From Nothopassalora personata (Eukaryota > Ascomycota > Dothideomycetes > Mycosphaerellales > Mycosphaerellaceae), in contig CM066296.1 of the NCBI GenBank assembly GCA_033816765.1, positions 2,852,001 to 2,916,000 on the forward strand: 64,000 nt of DNA. Reading direction: 5' to 3'. Under the pieces are notes generated by a model, which saw only the letters and a program-made list of their open reading frames with translations, did not search any database and was not told where the DNA came from. The position numbers were made by a program, and so were the translations under genes. How positions within the stretch are numbered: position 1 is the first letter of the stretch; the number at the start of each line of letters is the position of its first letter. Below are positions 32,050 through 42,262 of this stretch, in pieces.

Positions 32050-32649
32050 ATGCGCGCCACAATCTTCATCCTCGCAGCATCCGCACAAATCCTGTCCACC
32101 TCGGCAGCGCCCCAAGCAACCTACGCAACCTCCAGCACCGCAGGCGGCGTCGTCCCCGTTGGCGGCGACTGCGTCCCAGACCAAGACACTTGCGCTCTAG
32201 GATCCCACTGCTACGCCACAAACTCCATGCTCCAGCCCCGATGCGGGAATTTCCAGGCCGCCTGCACCATCAACGAGCAGTGCGCTTTCAATACTTGTAA
32301 TGCTCAGCAGGGGCTGTGTAATGGGTTCTTGTCGTCAATTGGTGGGCCCTCGTCGACGATTTCCGCTTCCTCCGGTTCATACTCGGGACCGGCGATGGTG
32401 ACGACGACGAGCTCGAGATTGGCGACGGAGACGACAACAATCTCCAGCACAAGGACTGTGACGGCTACTACGACGGTTAGGGGGATGAGGAATGGGACGA
32501 TGACGGTTGGACCAACTGGATATTTGAGGTCTACTGGCTCTGCGACACCGAGTGGGAGTGTTGTGCCGTATACTGGTGCGGCGAGCATAGTGGGTGCGGG
32601 GAGTGGGCTGGTGGCTGCGATCTTTGCTGTTGGGGCTTGGGCCTTGTAG
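32050..32649 (+). CDS. Secreted cysteine-rich protein, probably GPI-anchored
   Basis: A single exon encodes 199 aa starting 'MRATIFILAASAQI', a signal peptide likely cut after STSA. Residues about 45-95 contain eight cysteines ('CVPDQDTCALGSHCYA' and 'CTINEQCAFNTCNAQQGLC'), enough for four disulfides. A Ser/Thr-rich spacer (about 95-175) should be heavily O-glycosylated. The end 'AASIVGAGSGLVAAIFAVGA' is hydrophobic and has a small-residue site before it, as in GPI-anchored fungal wall proteins. The role is unknown; such proteins sit at the membrane or cell wall and some interact with hosts. The frame is open upstream to 31876, but the His/Pro-rich leader there is not a plausible secretory start, so I chose the ATG at 32050. 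Confidence 0.75.
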   Translation: MRATIFILAASAQILSTSAAPQATYATSSTAGGVVPVGGDCVPDQDTCALGSHCYATNSMLQPRCGNFQAACTINEQCAFNTCNAQQGLCNGFLSSIGGPSSTISASSGSYSGPAMVTTTSSRLATETTTISSTRTVTATTTVRGMRNGTMTVGPTGYLRSTGSATPSGSVVPYTGAASIVGAGSGLVAAIFAVGAWAL

Positions 32650-32996
32650 ATGGATCCTCGATGCGTCCTTTGGGATGATGTGACTTTTAGCGGGTTGGCA
32701 AGGCATTTGGGTGGTAAAGCGGAAAGGTCATGCTGAAGACAGCTGACTGCTTACGACAAAGAGCGATGTAGTAATGACAACGAGACGGTAATGAGTGGTA
32801 GACGATGCCGATCTATACGAGAGCAGCAATGCGAACACGCTTACGTCAAAGTTCTCTCATCTCTCTAAGTGGCGATCTCCATGAAAAGTGCTCCGTCATG
32901 TGTTCACACCCTCAATTTCCTCCATTTACATGAACAACGTCCAGTCGATCGGACGCTTCCCTCTAACTTCATTTCTCCCATCAAGCTTCTTTAACG

Positions 32997-33275
32997 CTAC
33001 TGACTCCGGATCGTCATCACCATCGCCTCAAACACCCCTGATTCCCTCGGCGCCCGCTCCAGCTTCTTATGCCGCTGCCATAACTCTTTTTCTATGGAAC
33101 CATTCCTCTCCCTGATGGCATCTACCATCTTCAGCGAATCGTGTACCATTTCCAAGGACTCGTTGTGTGAGCGATAGAGTTCATGGGTTAGACCTCCTAC
33201 TACGCCGGTTGCGACGATGCATTAGACGAAGAGCGAGAGATTGGCGGGTTGGGTGAGGCGGCGAGGTGGTGGCAT
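32997..33275 (-). pseudogene. Small membrane-protein-like ORF with one internal stop
   Basis: From the ATG at 33275 the frame reads 'MPPPRRLTQPANLSLFV', then TAA, then continues 'CIVATGVVGGLTHELYRSHN' and 'SLEMVHDSLKMVDAIRERNG' to a TAG at 32997-32999, 93 codons in all. The stop-free remainder looks like a genuine small protein: a hydrophobic segment followed by a charged helix. No intron of usable size removes the TAA (33222-33224). I do not recognise the family. Confidence 0.5.
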
Positions 33276-34026
33276 TGTGGTGACGTAAATGGCGTTGTGC
33301 CGACTGTTGGAATCTGTCGGGATGACAAGGTAGGGGAAGTGGATAGTGCTGTGGATGGAGGAGTATGAGCAAGGTGAAAGGCGGTTGAGTTTCAGTCTGG
33401 CTTCTCTTGATCTAGCCAGAGGAGTATGAGGTGAGCGATACTTGTCATATCTGCGGTCTTTCAATCTTTTCAACAACGCCCTCTTTCTTCTCTCGCTTTG
33501 TCATATTCGCGCGTCCAAACACTGCTCTCGGTGAGGTGCTCTATGAGTCTTCTGCTGGTTTGGAAGCGTGCTTACAGTCATCTCATCACCGACTTCGCAT
33601 GATGCTCGCAAGCCAATGTGAGCTAAAAATCTTCTCCTGCTCTTCGGATCCCTGACGATGGTAGTACAGATGTGCAATGTCGGCAAAGCTTAGTGCCACG
33701 AGAGGAAGGTCGTTGGGGCACAATGTAGGAGGCTTCCCATTGTTCTGCGTCCGTTGCGTAGAGCCAAGTTGTGTGTAACTCGGTCATGGCGCGCTCAACA
33801 TGCTAGCGTGAGAGATGAATTTTGAGCATTGTATGTGGCGTGAAGAGTGACGGAGGTAAAATGTTGGGGGGCTTCGTTGCCTGGCCGCCTGGTTCTATTC
33901 ACTTCCGTCTACCAAACAAGCTCCACAGCCTCAGATCTACCTCAGCCTATCTCCTTGGTTCCGCGTGATCTCTGTTCTGCCTCTCGAGTACATACCATGT
34001 CCTCTTTTGACGTCCGGCTCAGCCCT

Positions 34027-34212
34027 TCAAGTCGCCGCAATAGCTCTTTTCCTATGGCGCGGTTCCGCCCCCCCCCCACCCCCGGCCTCCGACATTGCTA
34101 TGCTTTCTTTGAAGTAACAATTACAGCGGTAGATACTGACTCCTGCTGTACGAATGATGAGAACAACACAGAAGCAGAAGAACATGTCGGAGACGCGGCA
34201 AGGTGGCGGCAT
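34027..34212 (-). pseudogene. Diverged second copy of the small ORF
   Basis: This minus-strand frame starts 'MPPPCRVSDM' and resembles the ORF at 32997-33275 at both ends: the ATGCC-CCACCT start, and a 3' block GGAA...CCATAG-AAAAGAG-TAT-GC-GCG found in both. The middle is unrelated or shifted and includes a long C/G homopolymer. It is probably a degraded duplicate about 1 kb away. Confidence 0.35.
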
Positions 34213-35755
34213 GGCGATCTTGTCAGCTGTGGTGGGTGTGATGGCTCTCCGATGAAGATCTGATAGATTTGTTCGATGAAATGGCATGACAGGATGAAGA
34301 TGGGAATGTGAGTGAGTCAGAGTGAGTATTTGTGGATATGGTGAGTGGAAAGGATGTTTATGCGTGTTCGAAACCCATGTCCAACGGCCTGATGCCCCAT
34401 GTAGTGTTATCGTTGCTGCTTACAAGCAGAGCTCGACCACAGTAGTGATTCTGGTTCATCTAGCAGGAACACTACTATAACCTGCAGTTGGATGGTGCCC
34501 GCGAATGTTGTAGGTGCGCCCTAGACTGTTGTAGAAGCGCCTTAGTCCTCATGTTCATCGTTTCCCTGCTGCTCGACATCCATTCCCCACGGATCATCTT
34601 CTCAAGGGGTCCTGATCTTGGCGCACTTGTAACCACCGGTCTTGCCACAGCCCTTCTGTAGGGCTCCCTCATCCCTCATGATTGCTCAGGGCGGGCCTGC
34701 GTACGATAATCTATAATCCTGATGGGCTCCGTATATAGTCGTGGAGGATGGTATGGCCATGGCGTTGAGCTCCTCGCTCTTTTTAGATAGTCATGCATCA
34801 AGTAGATAAAGTATGCGGAGAGTTCAACACGGCCAAAATGAAGCCATGAAGCATGAAGTTCTGCACAGCGGGTCTCATAAAACAACAGCGGCTGCAGATT
34901 CGGAGTGTCTCTCGTACTTCTTCGATGGTGATCTCGATGAGTGGCATGATGGTGGTGGAGGATGTTGTGTATAAGCGCCGTGTTGGCGAGTCGAGTTTGA
35001 CGCGTGTTGTGTGACTCTATCCACCAATAAGTCTTGTCCATTGTAGGTCACATCTTGCTTGGTTGGCCGTATGTCTCTGCTTGGCTCGCTCTCGACGTCG
35101 AGTGTCACGCGGCGTAATGCTCCACTGCTTGCTAACCAGCTGAGCTTAGAGTGAGAAGCTCGTTGACAACAAAGACTGCACAATATATACCTCAAAAGCC
35201 TTTCGACCTCTACGTGTAGCTTTGCAAAGACAGCATAATGCCAAAAGCGTTGGATTTAGATTTTCACGCCCATGGCGAGGTAGATAAGACTGGTGCACAT
35301 CAGTGATCCAGAGAGCGAGCATGGGGTAGATAAGCCGCTCTCGATGACGATGGAGCCCACTGAGACTCAAAGAGATGGACGGCTCGGGTAACGGCAGCAA
35401 AAAGAGATGCAGAGCTCCCGAGTAGCAGTTGAATCGCGTAGCAGCTGGCGCCACAGAATTATTGCAAGATCCTTCGATGATCGCAATGCAGTCGTGCTGT
35501 TGGTTAGAGTGACGACAGTCGGCCCTGTAGAGTCGTGGCATAGCAATGTATTCCACGTTAATCGATGCCGTCGTCCTTGGGTTGAGTCCTCGCCTCAGAG
35601 TGAGCTTGATACCCCTCAATAGTTCGCGCCTATCAAGACGTTGGAAGGCCGCGGTGATGAGGCTTGAGCGTACAATAAGTCGTTAACGATATGTGACATT
35701 CTGCCCGATTCGCTTATTTTCTGGCCGGGTTCTCCGCGTGGGGCGATGGGAGGCA

Positions 35756-36697
35756 TCACTTGTCCGCTGATGGAAGCATCATCACATACTCCCTCTCGCT
35801 ACCACCAAAAGTGACCACGTCCTGATCCAGAAGCTCCATATATCGACTGCCCTCGACTTTCTTGCCGTTCAGAGTCGTACCCTTTGTGCTGTCGAGATCG
35901 ATGAGATACGGCTTGACCTTGCTCGACTTGTCGCCGTACTCATTCGTGGTCGTCCTGTGCCGGAATTGGATGACAGCATGCTGCTTCGAGATGGTGGGAT
36001 GCTCCAGGTGCAGGTCCGTTACTTTCTCATCACGACCGATGAGCCATGCACTCTTCTGATGCAAGTAGATTGTGTCGATCAGATCCTTCCCTTTGAAGAC
36101 GTACATCCGCCATGGTTCTTTGGCCGGCGGTTTGCGAGCTTCAGGAGGCTCGTGATACTTCAGGACTGTGTTGGTACCTGCCACTGTGTTGGCTTCCTTT
36201 GCAAGCAGGCCGGTCGGCCTGAAGTTGGGCTTCTGCTTTTCTGGTGGCGGTGCTTCGCCTGGAGCGACCTCGCCACGGAAAGACTCGTCTTGAGAGGGCA
36301 AAGGTCCCTTCGCTTTCCTCAGAGGTGAGCGCGACCGTGATCTCCGCTTCTTCGCTGGTGGCGATCTTGACCGCCGCCGGTCTCGACGATGTCGCGAGCG
36401 GGAACGAGAGTGTCGTCTTCTATCACGTTTTGAATCTCTTGCTCGGTCCGAAGCTTCATCTGCAGAACTGTCTCTCTCCCTCTCCCTTCGGCTGTAGTCT
36501 TTCCGCCGGCTGCGATCCTCATCATCATTGTCGCTGTCTCTGCGCCGGCGGGGCCTCTCTCCGCTTGACGAGCTCCTGTCTGCCCTGCGGTCTCGCCTCC
36601 GGTCGGACTCAAGATCATTGCGACGAGACTTCCTTCCACCACCACCGGCGTCTGAGCCACCGCCATCACGACTATAGCGCCCAGCACTTAGGTCCAT
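35756..36697 (-). CDS. FHA-domain splicing protein (SNIP1/Pml1-like)
   Basis: A single exon encodes 313 aa starting 'MDLSAGRYSRDGGG'. The first 135 residues are dense in Arg/Ser/Asp repeats (RS-like), then 'FRPTGLLAKEANTV', then an FHA domain (about 175-310) with 'SAWLIGRDEKVTDL', 'EHPTISKQHAVIQFR' and 'DLDSTKGTTLNGKKV'. FHA domains bind phosphothreonine. The combination of an RS-rich N-terminus and this FHA is that of human SNIP1 and yeast Pml1, a subunit of the RES complex that works in spliceosome activation and pre-mRNA retention in the nucleus. An upstream Met at 36733 is possible, but the sequence between looks like UTR. Confidence 0.9.
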   Translation of the reverse strand: MDLSAGRYSRDGGGSDAGGGGRKSRRNDLESDRRRDRRADRSSSSGERPRRRRDSDNDDEDRSRRKDYSRRERERDSSADEASDRARDSKRDRRRHSRSRSRHRRDRRRSRSPPAKKRRSRSRSPLRKAKGPLPSQDESFRGEVAPGEAPPPEKQKPNFRPTGLLAKEANTVAGTNTVLKYHEPPEARKPPAKEPWRMYVFKGKDLIDTIYLHQKSAWLIGRDEKVTDLHLEHPTISKQHAVIQFRHRTTTNEYGDKSSKVKPYLIDLDSTKGTTLNGKKVEGSRYMELLDQDVVTFGGSEREYVMMLPSADK

Positions 36698-37280
36698 CTT
36701 GTGTGTGGCACGATGCCACTGACCAAGGATCAAGATACGAGCATGTCAGCCGCACCAATTGAGCTGTGCGCTGACGCGGGATGATGCAGCTGTATGTGAG
36801 GCTGGTACACTCTGACCACCGACGCGGAAAATTTACATGCAAGTGCTCACTGGTGAGAGAGCGATGTGTACGGCTTTGAGTCTGGAACGCTGTTATGTTT
36901 GGTAAGGAGCATCGTCGACAGCAAGAAATTGGGTAGCATGTGGCGCAGTGGCTGGAAGCTTACCTAAGCGTGCATACATCCCTGCTCTTTCCTTTCACCT
37001 CCTTCTTTGCTCTCATCCTCTCCATCTCCCGCAGCATCTGATATGCATCAACCGCCTGCACTGGGACGGTGGTGTGATGCTGCCGCTGGGTGCATTGTCA
37101 TGAATGATTCCATACTCGACCGCTATCCGAGTAGTCGCGAGACGTCGTTGCAATATGAATATTTATGCTAAATAGCACTACACGACCATTCACTTCAGCT
37201 TAAAGTCAGCATGCAGGCTTGTCGGCCCCTGTATCTTCTGCCGCCACGGCGTCCAGCGTGCTGACAGCCTGGCATCATGC
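36698..37280. other. Divergent intergenic region
   Basis: About 580 nt separate the divergent FHA and coiled-coil genes. A pyrimidine-rich run lies near 36985-37030. No gene is seen. Confidence 0.55.
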
Positions 37281-40106
37281 ATGGTGAGATTGAGCAGTAC
37301 CGTACCAAAGAAGGCTTCTTTTATGCGACTCACCCGTGCTCCCACACGCGGAACCAGAAGCAACGCCACTTCCAAAACATCCACTACTCAATCTGCTTCG
37401 TCAAGTCTGTCTTTTCTCTTCTCGAACCCTGTTGAGTCGCAGGCCAGCTCACATGACCTACTGAATTCCCAGACACGGATGCTTTCTCAGGAGTCAGCGT
37501 GTAGTCTCGTTACTATGTCTAAGTTCTGGACATGGAATGGCTCGAGAGACAGGAAACACGATTCTTCTCGAGTTTCACCACCGCCTGCGGACTTCACCAG
37601 CAGTGGCATGGAATATGGTCGTGATCGCAGAGTACGTCACACGAGTGCATGTCTGGCTCAATGACTGATGCTAACAGCGCTCTTACATGTCTCGAAAACC
37701 ATTACATCTACAATTCGATCACGGGACCACTGAGCTTCGAACACGGAGCAGCAGTCGATCCAATGACACGATTGCACTGCATGATGCCGCTATCAAATCG
37801 GCGACGAGTCTGATGGCAGTCATGAATGATTGTTCGAACAGCGCTCAGCCGAGTGCTCGTCTGCTCGCTGCAAAGCAGCACTCAGCTGGCGCGAAGGCAA
37901 TGTTCGGCCGCCCACGGTATGTTGAAGGGTGTCAAGCATCGACTACTAGCTGTAAACCCGGTGGAGCTTCTGCAACATGTATTGCACAATCGCGGCCCGC
38001 TCCAGTGTCCACTGTCAACACTGCTTTGCAAGTCCTTAACACGTGCTTATTGATCACGGCTAACTCTCTTCTATTCGCAGGTCAAATACTGCCCCTTCTA
38101 CACCAGTGGTCGAGGTAGCCTGTGAGGAGCCCGCTGAACTTGAAGGGTCTACACCCATATGGCCACAGTCCGCACTCCGTCAATCTCTCGACGTGAATGG
38201 CGCTCAATGCGCCGCGGCCGTAGGTCAGGCTATCGTACGGCCTCATAGCAGTCCCCAGGATATCAGTTACAAGATGCCATTGTTCCCACAGCACGGTCTC
38301 AGACGGCACACGAGCAACACTCACCTCTCCAATGCACTAAGGCTCGAACCGCAATGCAGCCGCTTTCGGTCAGGCAGGGCACGGTCTGCTGCGAAGATGA
38401 ATCTGAGCGGCGAAACGCTTGTGGCAACAGAGCATGAGTGCCCTGCAGACATCAACGGAAGTTCTACCACCGAAGTGCATGGCAGTGGTGTGAACAGCAC
38501 ATATCGAACTGAGGCTAGGCCACCACAAGCCGAATCGCAGCCTCCAGCTCATACACGCAAAAGCTCGGACGAGGGTGCGCAAAATCCGCCAATGCCGGAC
38601 CACGGTGGCATGATGCATATAATCGCCATGAGAGCGTCGCACGAAGCACATCTGGCTTCCTTAAAGGAAGTCCACGATAAGGAAATAACTTCTCACCGTG
38701 CCTACATAAGGCTCTTGGAATGTCAACGCAAAGCATCGCAGGTCTCGCAGCTGGACGATATTTGTGGTAAGAAGCACGTGACACTTGATACGACTCGTAT
38801 CGCGGCTCAAAATAGCGGCACTGTCTACTCAGTCACGAGTGCTACTGCGTCGGTTCAGTCCTTCGAGCAATCTCTCCCATCCGAGCAACGGACATGTGCC
38901 GAAATGGCAGCCGAACTCAAGGCTCTCAAACGAAAGCTCAGTCTCTGCCGCCGATCACAGGCTGACCTTGGAGATGTGCGTGGTGAGCGTGACGCGCTTC
39001 GAGTAATAGCTGCGAAGAACGATCACCGCATCTCACAACTCAAGGACATCGTGAGAAAAGCAAAGGAAAATGAGAAGACGCTCAAGAGCCGCATGCAAGG
39101 CTTGGAGGCTAGTCTCGTCACCGCAAATATGGAACGTGTGGATGTGCTGGAAGGCTTTCACCAAGCTTGCGCACAAGTTGACAGGCTGACCGAGCGGGAG
39201 AGCAAGCTGGTAGCCGAGAAAGATGCTCACATGCAGAGACTACAGACGACCATCATCGCTCCGAATTACATTGATCAGCCTGCACGAGACAACGGGGAAA
39301 CCCTTGTGAACAAGTACGAGCAACAGACTGCGGCGCTCAAGGCGAAGTGCGACCAGTATAACACTCTATTGCATGTTGAACTTCGGCGCCAAGCAAGGTC
39401 CACTGCCTACAAGACCGAGGCGGTCACGCCACAGATAGAGCACGAAGCCGCAGCCACTCTCACCCAAAAGCTCAAGCTGATGTCACAAACAGCCTCATCC
39501 CATGGCCAAGCGAGTGCGGAAGGCGACGACGACAGCTTCAAGATGAGACAGCTCGAGCAGGAATTGCAGCATTGCTACCAAGAGATCATCATGTACAAGC
39601 TGGATATTCGTGGGTATAAGAAGGACTTGAAGACCATGCAGACCAACAACGATGCGCTGCACGGTGCTAGATCCGACAGTACTTGCGTCTGCGGCCGTGA
39701 AGAAGTTGGCACGCCGGCAGCAAGAGCTCACAGACACGACTCTGCGAACCGTTCAGAAGGTCTGGGAATGCTGCTTGCGGATCCTCCGACGCGAACATCA
39801 CCACCCACTGTCCCTTCAGCGACGGCGTCTGCGCTGTTCCCCGCGCCGACTCCCGCGCAGAACATGGAAAGCCCTTTGAGACCCTTCACACCTCTCGGCA
39901 AGCATAAGAAGCTTCCCAGGCCACCTCCAAAATCGATGACACCGAGCCCAAATACTGGATCTTTGCCCCGGGTGAGCAATCTGCAGCGTCAAGAGACGCT
40001 TCGATCGTTGCCAGAGTCGATCATCTCCTCTTACGCGGAACGAGGTGCGCCTAAGCTGAAGGCTTATAACGTCCCGCCCTTACCAACCACTGGAGGAAGA
40101 AAGTGA
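37281..40106 (+). CDS. Long coiled-coil protein, unrecognised
   Basis: Three exons, 37281-37631, 37678-37916 and 38081-40106, join in frame to 871 aa. Introns are 46 and 164 nt; donors GTACGT and GTATGT, the second with a GGCTAAC branch site. The N-terminal 340 residues are Ser/Thr/Arg-rich and disordered. Heptad-like helices follow: 'SHEAHLASLKEVHDKEITSH' and a longer run including 'AAELKALKRKLSLCRRSQAD' and 'DIVRKAKENEKTLKSRMQGL', then a shorter one with 'RQLEQELQHCYQEIIMYKLD'. The C-terminal 150 residues are Pro/Ser/Thr-rich ('TRTSPPTVPSATASALFP'). No known domain was recognised. The architecture suggests a scaffold or cytoskeletal adaptor, which is inference. The exact start is uncertain, and a further 5' exon cannot be excluded. 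Confidence 0.7.
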
Positions 40107-40537
40107 GCGCCACCGCCATGGAGCATGCTGACATATCTTGATCGCGTGATGGAGGGACGTGAAGCTACGGCAATGTCGAGGACTGAGGTGTCAGGAGAGT
40201 TGTTGAAGACCCCTTCTATGGCTGTCGCAGTGCCCGGAAATTGATACACAGGGTATTTCCTTACAGATTTATATCACTCACACCATACTGGGCCAAATAT
40301 TAGCACATATTCATAGTACATTCGATATGCAGTATCGATCATCGGCATGTGCCGACAAGCAAGCATTCTTCGGCCCGAACCATTGCCGATTCGGCAATGC
40401 CAGGGTGCTGGAGCTTGTGCCTGGGTGGTCGTACGTCAGATGTGGTTGAATTGCCATGTGTCAAACCTTCCGCTATTTATATGATCGTCTAGCAAGCCAT
40501 GCGCATCGCAACGACCCTCTAAGCTGAAACATCAATC
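40107..40537. other. Intergenic, no gene seen
   Basis: This 430 nt gap between two co-oriented genes includes 'CCGCTATTTATATGAT' about 60 nt before the next ATG, which may serve as a TATA-like element. Nothing else stands out. Confidence 0.5.
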
Positions 40538-41599
40538 GTGACTGCTTCAATGTCGAGCGATACGGGTCCGCGATCCTCCTCGGATGCCCCTCCTCCTCCT
40601 CTACAGCCGCCGCGACAGTCGTCCGGTCACACCACGTTCATGTCCACGCTGTCCTACTTTACAGAACCCGTATCGTACACGGTGAAAGGACTCGTGAGGA
40701 GGCTCTCCGAAGACGAGGCACCCACAGCTCTAGCACGAGCCCTCTCCGCCAACTACAACGGCTCAATGACGGATCCCACGACCGGTGTCTACCACGCACC
40801 GCAAGCCCCGATGCGCCGCAAATCGCCCTTCCAGCCTCCGCCTCTCACACCTCTCGCCCTCAACGGCTACAAGAAGAGCACGACAGGAAAAGCCCGCCTA
40901 TTACGCAAAGCCGTCGCAGAAGAGATACGATTGTTGATCCCGCCACGCCTCCAGCTCATGGATCACTGGACCCTCATATACTCTCTCGAGCAGAACGGCA
41001 GTACACTTTCCACCCTCTATAGCCTCTGCGACCAGTACAGAGGCAAACGTGGCGGTTTCGTGGTCGTGGTACGAGACTCCAATGGCGGGACATTCGGCGC
41101 ATACCTCTCCGAAGCGCCGAAACCACAACCACACTACTTCGGCAACGGCGAGTGCTTCCTCTGGCGCGCGTTCGTCCTTCCCGCGATACCCGAACTCCTA
41201 GATCTTCCACCCCCACCGAGCGCAGACACTACACACGCGCAGCGGATGACGACTATTGGCCTCGCGCGCAGCGCCAACGGATCGAGTACGTCCCTCGCGA
41301 GCTTGAACGTACCCGACACCATTGGCACGACAGGCGCGAATGGACATAAAGACACAGAGATTTCCGAGCGAATACGCTTCAAGGCATTCCCATATACCGG
41401 CGAGAACGATTTTCAGGTGTACTGTCAGCAAGATTATCTTAGTGTGGGTGGCGGGGACGGACATTATGGACTCTGGCTGGACCAGAATTTGAGCAACGGC
41501 GTTAGTGATACGTGTCCGACTTTCGGGAATGAGCAGTTGAGTGAGGAGGGGGCCAAGTTTGAGGTTTTGGGGTGTGAGATTTGGTATGTGGGGAATTAA
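40538..41599 (+). CDS. OXR1: TLDc-domain protein, Oxr1-like
   Basis: A single exon encodes 353 aa. A Pro/Ser-rich leader (about 1-35) is followed by 'FTEPVSYTVKGLVRRLSEDE' and then the TLDc domain from about residue 125: 'IPPRLQLMDHWTLIYSLEQN', 'RGGFVVVVRDSNGGTFGAYL', 'GNGECFLWRAF', 'ENDFQVYCQQDYLSVGGGDG', 'GLWLDQNLSNG' and the closing 'FEVLGCEIWYVG'. TLDc proteins of the Oxr1 group protect against oxidative damage, and in yeast Oxr1 promotes V-ATPase disassembly. A Ser/Asn-rich insertion (about 220-270) splits the domain, as in other filamentous fungi. A Met at codon 5 is an alternative start. Confidence 0.92.
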   Translation: MTASMSSDTGPRSSSDAPPPPLQPPRQSSGHTTFMSTLSYFTEPVSYTVKGLVRRLSEDEAPTALARALSANYNGSMTDPTTGVYHAPQAPMRRKSPFQPPPLTPLALNGYKKSTTGKARLLRKAVAEEIRLLIPPRLQLMDHWTLIYSLEQNGSTLSTLYSLCDQYRGKRGGFVVVVRDSNGGTFGAYLSEAPKPQPHYFGNGECFLWRAFVLPAIPELLDLPPPPSADTTHAQRMTTIGLARSANGSSTSLASLNVPDTIGTTGANGHKDTEISERIRFKAFPYTGENDFQVYCQQDYLSVGGGDGHYGLWLDQNLSNGVSDTCPTFGNEQLSEEGAKFEVLGCEIWYVGN

Positions 41600-42262
41600 G
41601 GGAGAGGATGTAATGGCTGGTGAAAGAAGAATAGAGGCTGGAGATGATGAACAGACATCGAAAGCGTGGGTAGCGAAGATTGCTGTGGACAGCGATTGAC
41701 CAGCGACAGGAGAGGCGTTTTGGGATAGAAGATACCCGGATTGTGAATATAATAATGACTTGTTTCTCGGCCTTTCTAAGCAATTTCACACCGAAGCGAA
41801 CGCCCTCTCCCAACATCAGGTTGGAGAAAGGATACTCGGAGCTGGATTACTTCGTCAAACGCCGAGCACATATGCTGGATGCGTGGCCGTGAACATACTA
41901 ACATGGCTAGCAGCAACCTCGTGACCACGCGCGCAAAGCCAGCTTCCAGCATTGCACGATCACTACGGGTGACAAGTCGTCTGCATTACTGCTCGTGACG
42001 ACAAGGCTCGTCAGCTCAGTCCACCCACGAGTGTTGCGACATCATGTGACCCGTCAGACCACCACGCGCGTGTATTACAGGATATGTAGCTGCCATCGCA
42101 TCACCGCTCAAGCGGGGTTCCAATCAGAGCCACATAAACCACCAGAGCTGCATGTATTTTGTGGTGGCACAATGCATGCGTTGAGCGGGTGGCTGCAGCC
42201 ACTTCGCCCCGCGCGGGATGGATGCTTGTCTCTGTCTGATCGGGCTGAGCATACTTCGGAAC
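41600..42262. other. Intergenic, no gene seen
   Basis: About 660 nt lie downstream of the TLDc gene and before the first recognisable block of the decayed tandem family. Only short, overlapping frames occur. Confidence 0.5.

Larger units (their letters stand above)
32650..35755. other. Gene-poor stretch with small decayed ORFs
   Basis: About 3.1 kb holds no intact gene I can name. Two related small minus-strand ORF relics (described separately) lie at 32997-33275 and about 34027-34212. A run of ten C bases, continuing into more C, lies near 34067. Frames near 34676-35622 show no recognisable domain. Confidence 0.5.

Noticed and set aside
35146..35619. A 157-codon minus-strand frame in gene-poor DNA
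   Set aside because: No homology-like motif and no convincing start; the region has many overlapping short frames of similar length.
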